A stretch of DNA of 64,000 nt. It comes from Chitinimonas taiwanensis DSM 18899 (GTDB taxonomy: Bacteria > Pseudomonadota > Gammaproteobacteria > Burkholderiales > Chitinimonadaceae). Numbering within the stretch: the stretch's first letter is position 1; the number at the start of each line of letters is the position of its first letter. Under the pieces are notes generated by a model. That model was not told the origin of the DNA and did not search any database. It saw only the letters and a list, made by a program, of their open reading frames with translations. This document shows positions 25,120-33,727 of this stretch, one piece after another. The translations under genes and the position numbers were made by a program. The stretch is taken from NCBI RefSeq assembly GCF_900119825.1, contig NZ_FPKR01000018.1, forward strand, positions 1 to 64,000, in the 5' to 3' direction.

Positions 25120-27393
25120 ATGGCGTATATCACCAGTAAAAAGCACAGCGATGCAGGCCGCCTGAAGACATCGGCGCTGGCCTCGGCGCTGATGCTGGCC
25201 ATGCCGGCTGGTATGGCACTGGCCGCGGAACAGGCGGATGGCCCGGTACTGCCGGCCGTGAAGGTGGAGGCGGACGGCATTGCGCCGACCTATAAGGCCG
25301 ACAAGGCCAGCTCGCCCAAGCTGACCCAACCGCTGGTGGATACGCCACAAACCATTACCGTGGTGAAGAAGGAGCTGCTGCAGGAACAGGCCGCCACCAC
25401 GCTGTCCGATGCGCTGCGCAACACGCCGGGCATCACCATGCTGCTGGGCGAGAACGGCAATACCGCCACCGGCGATTCGATCTTTATGCGCGGTTTCGAT
25501 ACCCAGGGCAGCATCTTCGTCGACGGCATCCGCGATCTCGGTGGCATCAGCCGCGATACCTTCAATACCGAGCAGGTGGAAATCGCCAAGGGCCCGGCCG
25601 GTGCCGATAACGGCCGTGGCGCCGCCTCCGGCTATGTGAATATGAGCAGCAAGCTGCCCAGCCGCGACAATCTGCTCGGCGCCAGCGTGACCGTGGGTAG
25701 CGGCGATTACAAGCGCGTGACCGCCGATGTGAACCGCAGCCTGCCTCTGGAGGGCGCGGCCTTCCGCCTGAATGTGATGAAACAGGATAGCGGCGTGGAT
25801 GGTCGCGACCATGTCGAGAACGATGTCTGGGGCGTGGCGCCCTCGGTGGCTTTCGGCCTGAATAGCCCGACCCGCGCCTACTTCTACCTGCTGCACATGC
25901 AGCAGGATGCGCGTCCGGACGGCGGCCTGCCCACCATTGGCCTGGAAGGCTTCGACAATGCCTCGGCCGCGGCCCGCAGCGCGCCCAAGGTGGATACCAG
26001 CAATTTCTACGGCTCGCTCAGCGATCACAACAAGGTGCGTGCCGATATGTTCACTGCCCGCGTCGAGCATGATTTCGCCCAGGGTGTGACCCTGCGCAAC
26101 ACCTCGCGCTTCGGCAAGTCGAACCAGCTGTATGCGATGACCGGCACCAATGGGATTACTGCCACCAATGCCAATCCGGCCTTATGGACCGCCACGCGCA
26201 ACCGCCAAGGGCGTGATCAGGAAAACCTGGTGTTGACCAACCAGACCAATCTGAACGCCGAATTCGCTACTGGCAGCATTAAGCACACGCTGAGCGCTGG
26301 TCTGGAAGTCACCCATGAAATGCAGGACAGCAAGACGCGCGCTATTCCAACCGGCAGCACGCAAGTTGCCGCCAATCTGTATGCGCCTAGCGTCAACGAT
26401 GTGTTCCAGCCGCTGGTCTACACCGGTGGCCGCACCAAGGGTGAGACCAATACCACCGCGCTGTATGTGTTCGATACCCTGAAGCTGAACGAGCGCTTCC
26501 AGCTCAATGGCGGCCTGCGCTTCGAGCACTACAACACCGTGACCAGCACCACGACCGTGCAGGGCACCAGCACGCCGCAGAACATTCCGGTCGGCACCCT
26601 GTTGTCCAGCAATATCGAGGATTCGGACAATCTGCTCAGTCTCAAGGTTGGCGCGCTGTACAAGCCCACCGAAAAGAGCAGCGTGTATATCTCTTACGCG
26701 ACTTCGCAACTGCCACCGGGCAGCGCCAACTTCTCGCTGAGCAATAGCGCCAATAACGCCAACAACCCAAATGTCGACCCGCAAAAGGGCCGCAATATCG
26801 AACTGGGTACCAAGTGGGATGTGATGGGCGACAAGCTGGCATTGACGGCGGCCATTTACGAGAGCGAGAACAAGAACGAGTTCGCCACCCTGAACGATGG
26901 CACCACCTTGCAGGTTGGTACGCGCCGCGTTCGCGGTGTGGAGCTGAACGCCACCGGCATCGTGACCAAGAACTGGCAAATCAGCACCGGCCTCGCTTAT
27001 ATGGACCCGAAGATCACCCGTGGTTCGACCGGGGGTAACAACCCGACCGATGGTGGTGTGGTGCAATGGTCGCCGCGCCTGACCTTCACCACCTGGAACA
27101 GCTACAAGCTGCCCTTCGGCCTGACCTTGGCCGGTGGCGCACGTTATATCGATTCGGTGCGCCGTACCAATAGCACTACGGTGGCTGCCGGGACCAATGG
27201 CATCGTCAATGTGCCCGACTACTGGGTGCTGGATGCGATGGCCGCTTACGAGCTGAACAAGAACACCACCCTGCAACTGAATGTGTTCAACCTGGCTGAC
27301 AAGGAATACGTGGCCAGCCTGAACAATAGCGGTGCCCGCTATCTGCCGGGCGCACCGCGTTCGGTGCGCCTGAGCGGCAACTTCCTGTTCTAA
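25120..27393 (+). CDS. fiu: TonB-dependent catecholate siderophore receptor (Fiu/PiuA type)
   Basis: A 757-residue outer-membrane receptor. A signal peptide (about 1-35, ending MALAAE) is followed by a plug domain (about 60-175: TPQTITVVKKELL, DALRNTPGITM, IFMRGFDTQGSIFVDGIRD, VEIAKGPAGADNGRGAASGYVNM) and a 22-strand barrel ending in the terminal Phe of SGNFLF. No N-terminal signalling extension is present, so it does not control a sigma factor. The plug and the downstream ybiX gene are those of Fiu/PiuA, importers of iron-catecholate monomers and conjugates. It is placed after a Fur-box promoter and an internal terminator. Confidence 0.88.
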   Translation: MAYITSKKHSDAGRLKTSALASALMLAMPAGMALAAEQADGPVLPAVKVEADGIAPTYKADKASSPKLTQPLVDTPQTITVVKKELLQEQAATTLSDALRNTPGITMLLGENGNTATGDSIFMRGFDTQGSIFVDGIRDLGGISRDTFNTEQVEIAKGPAGADNGRGAASGYVNMSSKLPSRDNLLGASVTVGSGDYKRVTADVNRSLPLEGAAFRLNVMKQDSGVDGRDHVENDVWGVAPSVAFGLNSPTRAYFYLLHMQQDARPDGGLPTIGLEGFDNASAAARSAPKVDTSNFYGSLSDHNKVRADMFTARVEHDFAQGVTLRNTSRFGKSNQLYAMTGTNGITATNANPALWTATRNRQGRDQENLVLTNQTNLNAEFATGSIKHTLSAGLEVTHEMQDSKTRAIPTGSTQVAANLYAPSVNDVFQPLVYTGGRTKGETNTTALYVFDTLKLNERFQLNGGLRFEHYNTVTSTTTVQGTSTPQNIPVGTLLSSNIEDSDNLLSLKVGALYKPTEKSSVYISYATSQLPPGSANFSLSNSANNANNPNVDPQKGRNIELGTKWDVMGDKLALTAAIYESENKNEFATLNDGTTLQVGTRRVRGVELNATGIVTKNWQISTGLAYMDPKITRGSTGGNNPTDGGVVQWSPRLTFTTWNSYKLPFGLTLAGGARYIDSVRRTNSTTVAAGTNGIVNVPDYWVLDAMAAYELNKNTTLQLNVFNLADKEYVASLNNSGARYLPGAPRSVRLSGNFLF

Positions 27394-27412
27394 GCACGCC
27401 TTGTCTGTGCCT

Positions 27413-27442
27413 AAGCCCCTTCCTGCCGGAAGGGGCTTTTTG
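27413..27442 (+). terminator. Terminator between receptor and ybiX
   Basis: An 11-bp stem (27413-27423 with 27428-27438), TGCC loop and T run. Some transcripts must read through if ybiX shares the receptor promoter. Confidence 0.85.
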
Positions 27443-27489
27443 TGCGGTGGCGCCCAGGCCCCGATGCACTGTCGTGAAGGATGATTTGC

Positions 27490-28170
27490 ATGCTGTTACA
27501 TATTCCCGAAGTACTGAGCCGCGCCCAGGTGGCCGAATTCCGCCAGTTGCTGGCCGAGGCTGACTGGACCGATGGGCGCGCCACAGTGGGTGCGCAAGGT
27601 GCCCAGGTCAAACGCAACCGCCAGCTGCCCGAGCTGTCACCCTTGGGTCGCCAACTCGGCGAGGTGATTCTGAAGGCGCTGTATGCCCATCCGCTGTTCA
27701 TGTCGGCTGCCCTGCCGCTGCGTAGCGTGCCGCCCTTGTTCAACTGCTATGAAGGCGGTGAGCACTATGGCCTGCATGTGGATGGCGCGATCCGCAGCAT
27801 TCCCGGTACCAGCCTCAGTCTGCGCACCGATGTCTCGACCACGCTATTCCTGACCGACCCGGACGAATACGAGGGTGGCGAACTGGTGGTCATGGATACC
27901 TATGGCACGCATGAAGTGAAGCTGCCGGCCGGCGACCTGATTCTCTATCCGTCCACCAGCCTGCACCGGGTTGAGCCGGTCACCTGTGGCGCACGCATCT
28001 GCTCGTTTTTCTGGACCCAGAGCATGGTGCGCGACGATGCGCGGCGCGGCATGTTGTTCGAGCTGGACAGCCATATCCAGGCGCTGCGTGGCCAGATTGG
28101 CGATACCGCGCAGGTTTTGGGCCTGACCGGCCATTATCACAATCTATTGCGCCAATGGACTGAATTGTAA
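27490..28170 (+). CDS. ybiX: Fe(II)/2-oxoglutarate PKHD-type hydroxylase YbiX/PiuC
   Basis: A 226-residue protein matching YbiX/PiuC in length and motifs. The double-stranded beta-helix carries the iron ligands His and Asp in [10 protein letters not shown], the distal His in [10 protein letters not shown], and the 2-oxoglutarate-binding Arg shortly after. The N-terminus reads [19 protein letters not shown]. It always accompanies Fiu/PiuA receptors and is induced by iron limitation; its substrate is still uncertain, possibly the imported siderophore. The ATG at 27490 is preferred because GAAGGA lies eight bases upstream, while the ATG at 27481 abuts it. Confidence 0.9.
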   Translation: MLLHIPEVLSRAQVAEFRQLLAEADWTDGRATVGAQGAQVKRNRQLPELSPLGRQLGEVILKALYAHPLFMSAALPLRSVPPLFNCYEGGEHYGLHVDGAIRSIPGTSLSLRTDVSTTLFLTDPDEYEGGELVVMDTYGTHEVKLPAGDLILYPSTSLHRVEPVTCGARICSFFWTQSMVRDDARRGMLFELDSHIQALRGQIGDTAQVLGLTGHYHNLLRQWTEL

Positions 28171-28217
28171 ATTCCCGTTGCACCGCGGCCCGCCGGGCTG
28201 CGCACTGCAATTCTTGT

Positions 28218-28241
28218 GAGAGAATGCGTGTAATTCGCATT
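28218..28241 (+). promoter_or_regulatory. Palindromic operator candidate, weak Fur box
   Basis: AATGCG (28223-28228) and CGCATT (28236-28241) form an inverted repeat with an AT-rich centre, 47 bases before the PepSY gene. It matches the Fur consensus only partly (about 11 of 19). It shares AATGCG with the stronger Fur box at 24801. Confidence 0.35.
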
Positions 28242-28287
28242 TGAATATTGCCGGGGCCGCGAAGCCCGGCGCAGCACTAGATACTGC

Positions 28288-28914
28288 ATGCCCAAGCAAG
28301 CCAACCCACAACGTCGCGCCTTCTGGCTCAAACATCTGCATCGCTGGCATTGGATCAGCTCGGCTGCCTGCCTGATGGGCATGCTGTTGTTCGCCATCAC
28401 CGGCCTGACCCTGAACAACGCCAGCCTGATCGAAGCCAAACCCGAGGTGAAGACCGAGACCCGTGAGCTGCCCGAGCCGCTGCAGCGCCTGCTCAGCCAG
28501 AACCCGAGTACAGACAAGCAGCCGCTGCCCGGCGCACTGGCCGACTGGCTGGCTGCGGAGCTGGCCGTGCAGGCCGCGGACAAGCCGGCGGAATGGTCGG
28601 AAGAGGAAATCTATCTGTCGCTACCTCGCCCGGGCGGCGATGCCTGGCTGAGCATAGATCGCGCGAGCGGTGAGCTGACCTATGAGCTGACCCAGCGCGG
28701 TTGGGTCGCTTATCTGAATGATCTGCACAAGGGTCGCCACACCGGTACGGCCTGGAGCTGGTTTCTCGATCTGTTTGCCGTCTCGGCGCTGCTGTTCTCG
28801 CTGACTGGTCTGTTCTTGCTGCAAATCCACGCCGGCCAACGCCCGGCCACTTGGCCGATGGTAGGGCTGGGCCTGGTGCTGCCGGTGGTGTTGGCGCTGC
28901 TGTTTATTCACTGA
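28288..28914 (+). CDS. PepSY-associated transmembrane protein
   Basis: A 208-residue inner-membrane protein with the RAFWLKHLHRWHWISSAACL entry sequence typical of PepSY_TM proteins, a first helix at about 23-45, a periplasmic PepSY-like domain (about 85-145, LSIDRASGELTYELTQRGW) and two C-terminal helices. Conserved His residues on helix ends (HLHRWHW, LNDLHKGRH) probably bind haem and pass electrons across the membrane. It is the first gene of a five-gene iron-linked operon. Confidence 0.82.
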   Translation: MPKQANPQRRAFWLKHLHRWHWISSAACLMGMLLFAITGLTLNNASLIEAKPEVKTETRELPEPLQRLLSQNPSTDKQPLPGALADWLAAELAVQAADKPAEWSEEEIYLSLPRPGGDAWLSIDRASGELTYELTQRGWVAYLNDLHKGRHTGTAWSWFLDLFAVSALLFSLTGLFLLQIHAGQRPATWPMVGLGLVLPVVLALLFIH

Positions 28915-28930
28915 GTTAAAGGAAATCGCG

Positions 28931-29461
28931 ATGCGTAATTGGATGCCGGCCGCGCTGCCGGCCGTGGTGGCTGGCTTGTTCAGCAGCCATGGCCAGGCGG
29001 CGGAAATGAATCTGACCTTTGAGCTGCCACGTCTGAATGTGGCCGAATACCACCGCCCCTATGTGGCGGTGTGGGTCGAGCAACTCGACCAGAACGTGGC
29101 CGCCAATCTGGCCGTGCTGTATGACCTGCGCACCAAGGGTGCCGAGGGCGCAGGCAGCAAGTGGCTGAAGGACTTGCGTACCTGGTGGCGTAAGAGCGGC
29201 CGCGAGCTGCAGATGCCCTTGGATGGTGTCTCGGGCGCGACCAAGCCGGCTGGTGAACACACACTGAGCTTCGTGGAAGGCAAGGCACCGCTGGCCAAGC
29301 TGCCGGCCGGTGAATACCGGCTGGTGATCGAAGCCGCGCGCGAATCGGGCGGCCGTGAAGTGGTCAAGCTGCCCTTCAGCTGGCCGAGCAAGAAGGCCCA
29401 GCGCCTGAGCGCCGCCGGCAGCAGCGAGCTGGGCGCCATCCAGCTCGAACTCAAGCCCTGA
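28931..29461 (+). CDS. DUF2271 periplasmic protein
   Basis: A 176-residue exported protein; the signal peptide ends near SSHGQAAE. The mature domain is DUF2271, recognised from YHRPYVAVWVEQLDQ, LKDLRTWWRKSGRE and DGVSGATKPAGEHTL. In other proteobacteria this gene sits between a PepSY membrane protein and a DUF4198 protein, as here. A periplasmic role in electron transfer to ferric chelates is proposed from context; direct biochemical evidence is not known to me. Confidence 0.85.
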   Translation: MRNWMPAALPAVVAGLFSSHGQAAEMNLTFELPRLNVAEYHRPYVAVWVEQLDQNVAANLAVLYDLRTKGAEGAGSKWLKDLRTWWRKSGRELQMPLDGVSGATKPAGEHTLSFVEGKAPLAKLPAGEYRLVIEAARESGGREVVKLPFSWPSKKAQRLSAAGSSELGAIQLELKP

Positions 29462-29489
29462 TCCGCCCCCATTCTTTCGGAGATATCCC

Positions 29490-30287
29490 ATGCCCGTGCG
29501 TCACACCCTTGCCCTGCTTACTGCCTTGGCTCTGCCGGCCGTCGCCCATGCCCATAGCGCCTGGCTGCAGCCATCCAGCACCGTGCTGTCCTCCTTCCAG
29601 TACGTGACCGTCGATGCGGCCGCCTCCAGCGACCCCTTCAATCTCAACCACCGTCCGCTAGGTGTGGAACAGCTGGTGGTGCTGGCCCCGGATGGCAATA
29701 AGGTGGCGCCGGTCAATGTGTTCAAGGGCGAGCTGCGTTCGAGCTTTGATGTGAAGCTGGAGCAGAAGGGCACCTACCGCATGGAACTGGTACGCAGCGG
29801 CGTGCGCGCCAGCTGGAAGGTCGATGGTCAGCCCAAGCGCTGGATGGGCACGGCCGAAGCTTTTGCCAAGGAAGTGCCGCAGGACGCCACCGATCTGCAG
29901 GTCAATGAATCAGCCAGCCGTCTGGAAACCTTCGTCACCGTTGGCGCCCCCACGCCGATCAAGCCGACCGGCAAGGGCTTGGAAATGCAGGCCATCACCC
30001 ATCCAGCCGATCTGGTATCGGGCGAGCCGGCCGTGTTTCAGTTCCTGGTCGATGGCAAGCCGACCGAGGGCGTCGAAGTCGTGCTGATCCGTAGCCAGAC
30101 TCGTTACCGCAACAAGCTCGAAGAGATCAAGCTCAAGACCGACCGCGAAGGCAAGGTCACGGTGAACTGGCCGCAGGCGGGTCTGTACTGGATCGATGCC
30201 GACATCAAGGACGATAAGGTCACCGTCAAGGCGGCCAAGCAACGTAGCCTGGCTTACACCGCTACGGTGGAAGTGGCGCCGCAGTAA
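29490..30287 (+). CDS. DUF4198 periplasmic protein
   Basis: A 265-residue exported protein with a signal peptide ending ALPAVAHAH and a start of the mature chain (HSAWLQPSSTVL) typical of DUF4198, a family of beta-sandwich proteins found in metal and cobalt/nickel/iron uptake loci. The N-terminal His of the mature protein may be a metal ligand. Its stop overlaps the apbE start by one base (TAATG), so translation is coupled. Confidence 0.85.
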   Translation: MPVRHTLALLTALALPAVAHAHSAWLQPSSTVLSSFQYVTVDAAASSDPFNLNHRPLGVEQLVVLAPDGNKVAPVNVFKGELRSSFDVKLEQKGTYRMELVRSGVRASWKVDGQPKRWMGTAEAFAKEVPQDATDLQVNESASRLETFVTVGAPTPIKPTGKGLEMQAITHPADLVSGEPAVFQFLVDGKPTEGVEVVLIRSQTRYRNKLEEIKLKTDREGKVTVNWPQAGLYWIDADIKDDKVTVKAAKQRSLAYTATVEVAPQ

Positions 30288-31300
30288 TGTCCACTGCGGT
30301 GGCCGCGCGCCGGGTGCTGATTCCGGTTGAGCTGGGTGCCCTGCAGGCCCGGCCACGCCAGGGTGAGCCCATGCAGCTCGACGGCCTGAGTATGGGCACC
30401 CATTGGGTGGTCAAGCTGGCCGGCGTGGCCGAGCGCTCGCGCCCGGCCCTGCAGGCCGGCATCCAGCGCGTGCTCGACCAGGTGGTGGCCGAGATGAGCC
30501 ACTGGGCAAGCGATTCCGCGCTCAGCCGCTTCAACCGCGCGCCAGCCGGCAGCTGGCATACGCTGCCCGAAGCCTGCTTTGCCGTGCTGCAGGCGGGCCT
30601 GGCGGTGGCACGTGCCAGCGACGGTGCCTTCGACCCCACGGTCGGCGCACTGGTCAATCTCTGGGGCTTCGGACCACCTGGCCCGCGCCAAGTGCCGCCC
30701 AACGCGCAGGAGGTGGTGGCGGCGCAGGCCTGCTCGGGCTGGCAGCGCCTTGAGCTGCAGGCGGCCGAGCGGCGCGTGCGCCAGCCCGGTGGGCTGCAGC
30801 TCGACTTTTCCGGCATCGCCAAGGGTTATGCGGTGGATGCGGTGCTCGACTATCTGCGCGGCCTGGGGATCAGCAGTGCGCTAGTCGAAGTGGGCGGCGA
30901 GTTATCCGGCCTGGGTGTAAAGCCCGACGCTCAGCCCTGGTGGGTGGTGCTGGCTCAGCCGCCGGGCAGCCAGCTGGCCGATACCGTGGTGGCCCTGCAT
31001 GGCCTGGCCATGGCTACCTCGGGCGATTATCTGCGCCACTTCCAGCATGCCGGGCGTGACTATGCGCACACGCTGGACCCGCGCAGCGGCGAGCCGCTGC
31101 TGGCCGCGCCGGCCTCGGTCAGCGTGCTGCATCCGCGCTGCATGCTGGCCGATGCGCATGCGACCGCAATCAGCGTACTCGGCGTCGAGGCCGGCCTCGC
31201 CTATGCCGAGCGCTATCAGCTCGCTGCTTTAATCATCGAACGCTGCGCCGATGGCCTGCGCGAACACCTGAGTAGCGCCCTGGCGCGGCTGCAGGACTAA
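30287..31300 (+). CDS. apbE: FAD:protein FMN transferase ApbE
   Basis: A 337-residue ApbE family flavin transferase. Motifs: MGTHWVVKL, the GIAKGYAVDAVLDYL segment, ALVEVGGELSGLG and the C-terminal MLADAHATAISVLG. It attaches FMN to Thr/Ser of periplasm-facing target proteins with Mg2+. No lipobox or clear signal peptide is visible in the first 40 residues, which is unusual for a periplasmic ApbE; an alternative downstream start (MQLDGLSMGTHW, residue 29) would not help. A covalent FMN acceptor is expected among its operon partners or elsewhere. Confidence 0.88.
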   Translation: MSTAVAARRVLIPVELGALQARPRQGEPMQLDGLSMGTHWVVKLAGVAERSRPALQAGIQRVLDQVVAEMSHWASDSALSRFNRAPAGSWHTLPEACFAVLQAGLAVARASDGAFDPTVGALVNLWGFGPPGPRQVPPNAQEVVAAQACSGWQRLELQAAERRVRQPGGLQLDFSGIAKGYAVDAVLDYLRGLGISSALVEVGGELSGLGVKPDAQPWWVVLAQPPGSQLADTVVALHGLAMATSGDYLRHFQHAGRDYAHTLDPRSGEPLLAAPASVSVLHPRCMLADAHATAISVLGVEAGLAYAERYQLAALIIERCADGLREHLSSALARLQD

Positions 31301-31334
31301 GTCCCGCCTCATTCTCCTTCTGTCGACCGTATCC

Positions 31335-32828
31335 ATGGCCCGCCCGCTTGCCGCTTCGCTGCTGATTCTTGCCTACCTGCTGTTCTGTGCCTGGACCGCC
31401 TGGCGGCATCGCCAGCGCAGCCTGGCCGCACGTCTGCCCACCTTGGCCGACGCACAGGCACCGCTCCTGATCGTGTACGCGAGCCAGACCGGCCAGGCCG
31501 AACAGCTGGCCCAGCACAGCGCGGATGCGCTGCAGACGGCTGGCCAGGCCGTGCACTGCTGCAGCCTGGATCGGCTCGACCTGCCGACTTTGCTGCGCTA
31601 CCCACGCGCGCTGTTTATCGTCAGCACCACCGGCGAGGGTGATGCGCCCGATAGCGCGCATGCCTTCCTGCGCCAGGCTATGGCGGCGCGCGCCGAACTC
31701 GCTGGCCTGCACTACGCGCTGCTGGCCCTGGGCGACCGCAGCTATGCGCAGTTCTGCGCATTTGGCCGCCAGCTTGACGATTGGCTGCGGCATAGCGGTG
31801 CCCAGGCGCTGTTCGATACGGTGGAGGTGGACAAGCTCGACCCGGCCGCGCTGCGCCACTGGCAGTACGAGCTAAGCGCGCTGGCTGGCGGGCAGACCAT
31901 GGCCGACTGGCGCACGCCCGACTACCAGCGCTGGCAGCTGCTGACACGCCGCTGCCTGAACCCGGCCGGTTGCGCCGCGCCCACCTTCCATCTGCGCCTG
32001 CAGGCGCTGGAAGACGGGCCGAGCTGGCAGGCCGGCGATATCGCCGAGATCGGGCCGCGCAATGCTCCGGAACGTATCGGCGCCTTTCTGTCGGCCGCCG
32101 GCCTGGCCGCGCACCCGGACTGGCAGCTGGCGCTCGCCGACCGCTTGCTGCCCGAACGGGCAGATGAGCTACAGGCGCTGCGCCGTCTTTCGCCCGCCGC
32201 CCTGCGCGATGCCCTGCCGCGTTTGCCACACCGCGAATACTCGATTGCGTCGATACCCGCCAGCGGCGCGCTCGATTTGCTGGTACGTCAGACCCGCAAT
32301 GCCGATGGTCGGTTGGGTCTCGGTTCGGGCTGGTTAACCGAATACCTGCCCGAAGGTGCCGAGCTGGCCTTGCGCATCCGCCCGAATCGCAGCTTCCAGC
32401 TCGATGCGAATGAGGACAGGCCGCTGATCCTGATCGGTAATGGCACCGGCCTCGCCAGCCTGCGCGCGCATCTGCAGGCACGCGCGGCGCACGGCCAGGG
32501 GCGCAACTGGCTGATCTTTGGCGAGCGCAATGCCGCCCACGATTTCTACTTTCAGGCTGAGCTGCAAGCCTGGCAGGCTGCAGGCCAGCTCAGCCATCTG
32601 GATGCGGTGTTCTCGCGCGATGGTGGCAGCTGCCGCTATGTGCAGCATGTGCTGCAGGCTGAGCGTGCGCGGCTATTGGACTGGATTGCCGACGGAGCGG
32701 CCGTGTATGTGTGCGGCAGCGCCCAGGGCATGGCGCCGGCCGTGCAGGCCGAGCTGACGGCCGCGCTGGGTGAGGAGGGGATGGATGCCTTGCTGGCGGC
32801 CGGCCGCTACCGGCGCGATGTCTACTAG
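31335..32828 (+). CDS. Membrane-anchored flavodoxin/NADPH-flavoprotein reductase
   Basis: A 497-residue diflavin reductase like the CysJ flavoprotein: an N-terminal hydrophobic anchor (about 5-22), flavodoxin domain (about 45-185, FMN loop YASQTGQAEQLA and STTGEGDAPD), FAD-binding domain with RxYSIAS-type motif (HREYSIASIP) and NADPH domain (GNGTGLASLRAHL, then YVCGSAQGMAP) ending in RDVY. It should carry NADPH electrons from the cytoplasm to the PepSY membrane protein of the operon. No hemoprotein subunit of sulfite reductase is nearby, so sulfite reduction is unlikely. Confidence 0.88.
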   Translation: MARPLAASLLILAYLLFCAWTAWRHRQRSLAARLPTLADAQAPLLIVYASQTGQAEQLAQHSADALQTAGQAVHCCSLDRLDLPTLLRYPRALFIVSTTGEGDAPDSAHAFLRQAMAARAELAGLHYALLALGDRSYAQFCAFGRQLDDWLRHSGAQALFDTVEVDKLDPAALRHWQYELSALAGGQTMADWRTPDYQRWQLLTRRCLNPAGCAAPTFHLRLQALEDGPSWQAGDIAEIGPRNAPERIGAFLSAAGLAAHPDWQLALADRLLPERADELQALRRLSPAALRDALPRLPHREYSIASIPASGALDLLVRQTRNADGRLGLGSGWLTEYLPEGAELALRIRPNRSFQLDANEDRPLILIGNGTGLASLRAHLQARAAHGQGRNWLIFGERNAAHDFYFQAELQAWQAAGQLSHLDAVFSRDGGSCRYVQHVLQAERARLLDWIADGAAVYVCGSAQGMAPAVQAELTAALGEEGMDALLAAGRYRRDVY

Positions 32829-32868
32829 GCCGGCGCTGCCGAATGCCGCAAGGCCTTGTTGGCGCGCC

Positions 32869-33624
32869 TCAGGGGCCGACGGCCGTATCGGCCTCGTGTA
32901 GCCAGGCTTCCAGCTGGCCGCTGCTACGCAGTTTTTCCAGGCCGGCATTCAGCGCCGCCTGCAGGCTGCTGGCGCCGGCTTTGTGGCGGTAGAGCAGCAC
33001 GCTAAGCGGCTCGGTGCGCAAGGGTGGCTCGAGTGCCTGCACCACCTCGGCCGGCTTACCCAGCTTGGTCAGCAGCCAGCGCCCGACATGGCGGTCGATC
33101 GGATACAGATCGATGCGTTCCTGCACCAAGGCCTTGATGCCCTGCCCATCGTCGGCGATCTTGACCGCCGGCCGGCCCGATTGCTGCAGCAGCGTCTGCA
33201 GCAGCGGGATCTCACCATAGTTGTAGCCATGTGGCAGGCCGATCTGGTAGCCCTGCGGGGCGCGCGGTGGCTTGCCGTACAGCGGGCTGTCCTGGCGATA
33301 CAGCAGCATCACCTCACTGTGCAGCACCGGGTCGGAAAACAGGAAATCGACCGCCCGCTCGGGTGTCGGGGTCCACAGAATGGTGCCGTCCAGATGGCCG
33401 CGCCGCGCCATTTCCAAGCCACGCGGCCAGGACAGGTAGACGAATTCCACCACGATGCCCTGCTCGGCCAGCGCTGCGCGGATGATGCGGCTGGCGCTGC
33501 CCTCGTATGGCAGCTGGCGGCCCGCATAGGGTGGCCAGTCGCCACTGGCCAAGCGCAGGCGCTCGGCCGCCTGTGCGCTGCAGAGCAGCACCAGTCCCAG
33601 CCATATATACAGCGCGCGCCACAT
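32869..33624 (-). CDS. Periplasmic solute-binding protein, amino-acid type
   Basis: A 251-residue extracellular solute-binding protein (SBP_bac_3 fold) with signal peptide ending CSAQAAE, LASGDWPPYAGRQLPYEG at the mature start and ELLRTG-like C-terminal helices. No ABC permease or ATPase is adjacent. Orphan proteins of this kind in Neisseriales-type genomes often act as periplasmic sensors or receptors rather than transporters; the ligand is unknown. The ATG at 33624 follows GGAGAGAG and removes a non-hydrophobic N-terminal extension. Confidence 0.8.
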   Translation of the reverse strand: MWRALYIWLGLVLLCSAQAAERLRLASGDWPPYAGRQLPYEGSASRIIRAALAEQGIVVEFVYLSWPRGLEMARRGHLDGTILWTPTPERAVDFLFSDPVLHSEVMLLYRQDSPLYGKPPRAPQGYQIGLPHGYNYGEIPLLQTLLQQSGRPAVKIADDGQGIKALVQERIDLYPIDRHVGRWLLTKLGKPAEVVQALEPPLRTEPLSVLLYRHKAGASSLQAALNAGLEKLRSSGQLEAWLHEADTAVGP

Positions 33625-33727
33625 TGCTCTCTCCACCCCGGGTTTGCCGCCGCAGTCGGGCGGTAGCAAGTCCTACCACTCTAGACTGCGCGAGGGCCGG
33701 GGCGAAAGCCGTTTCCGCGCGCTGGCT

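Noticed and set aside
31335-32828. Sulfite reductase flavoprotein CysJ
   Set aside because: The N-terminal membrane anchor, absence of cysI and the iron-linked operon argue for a transmembrane electron donor.
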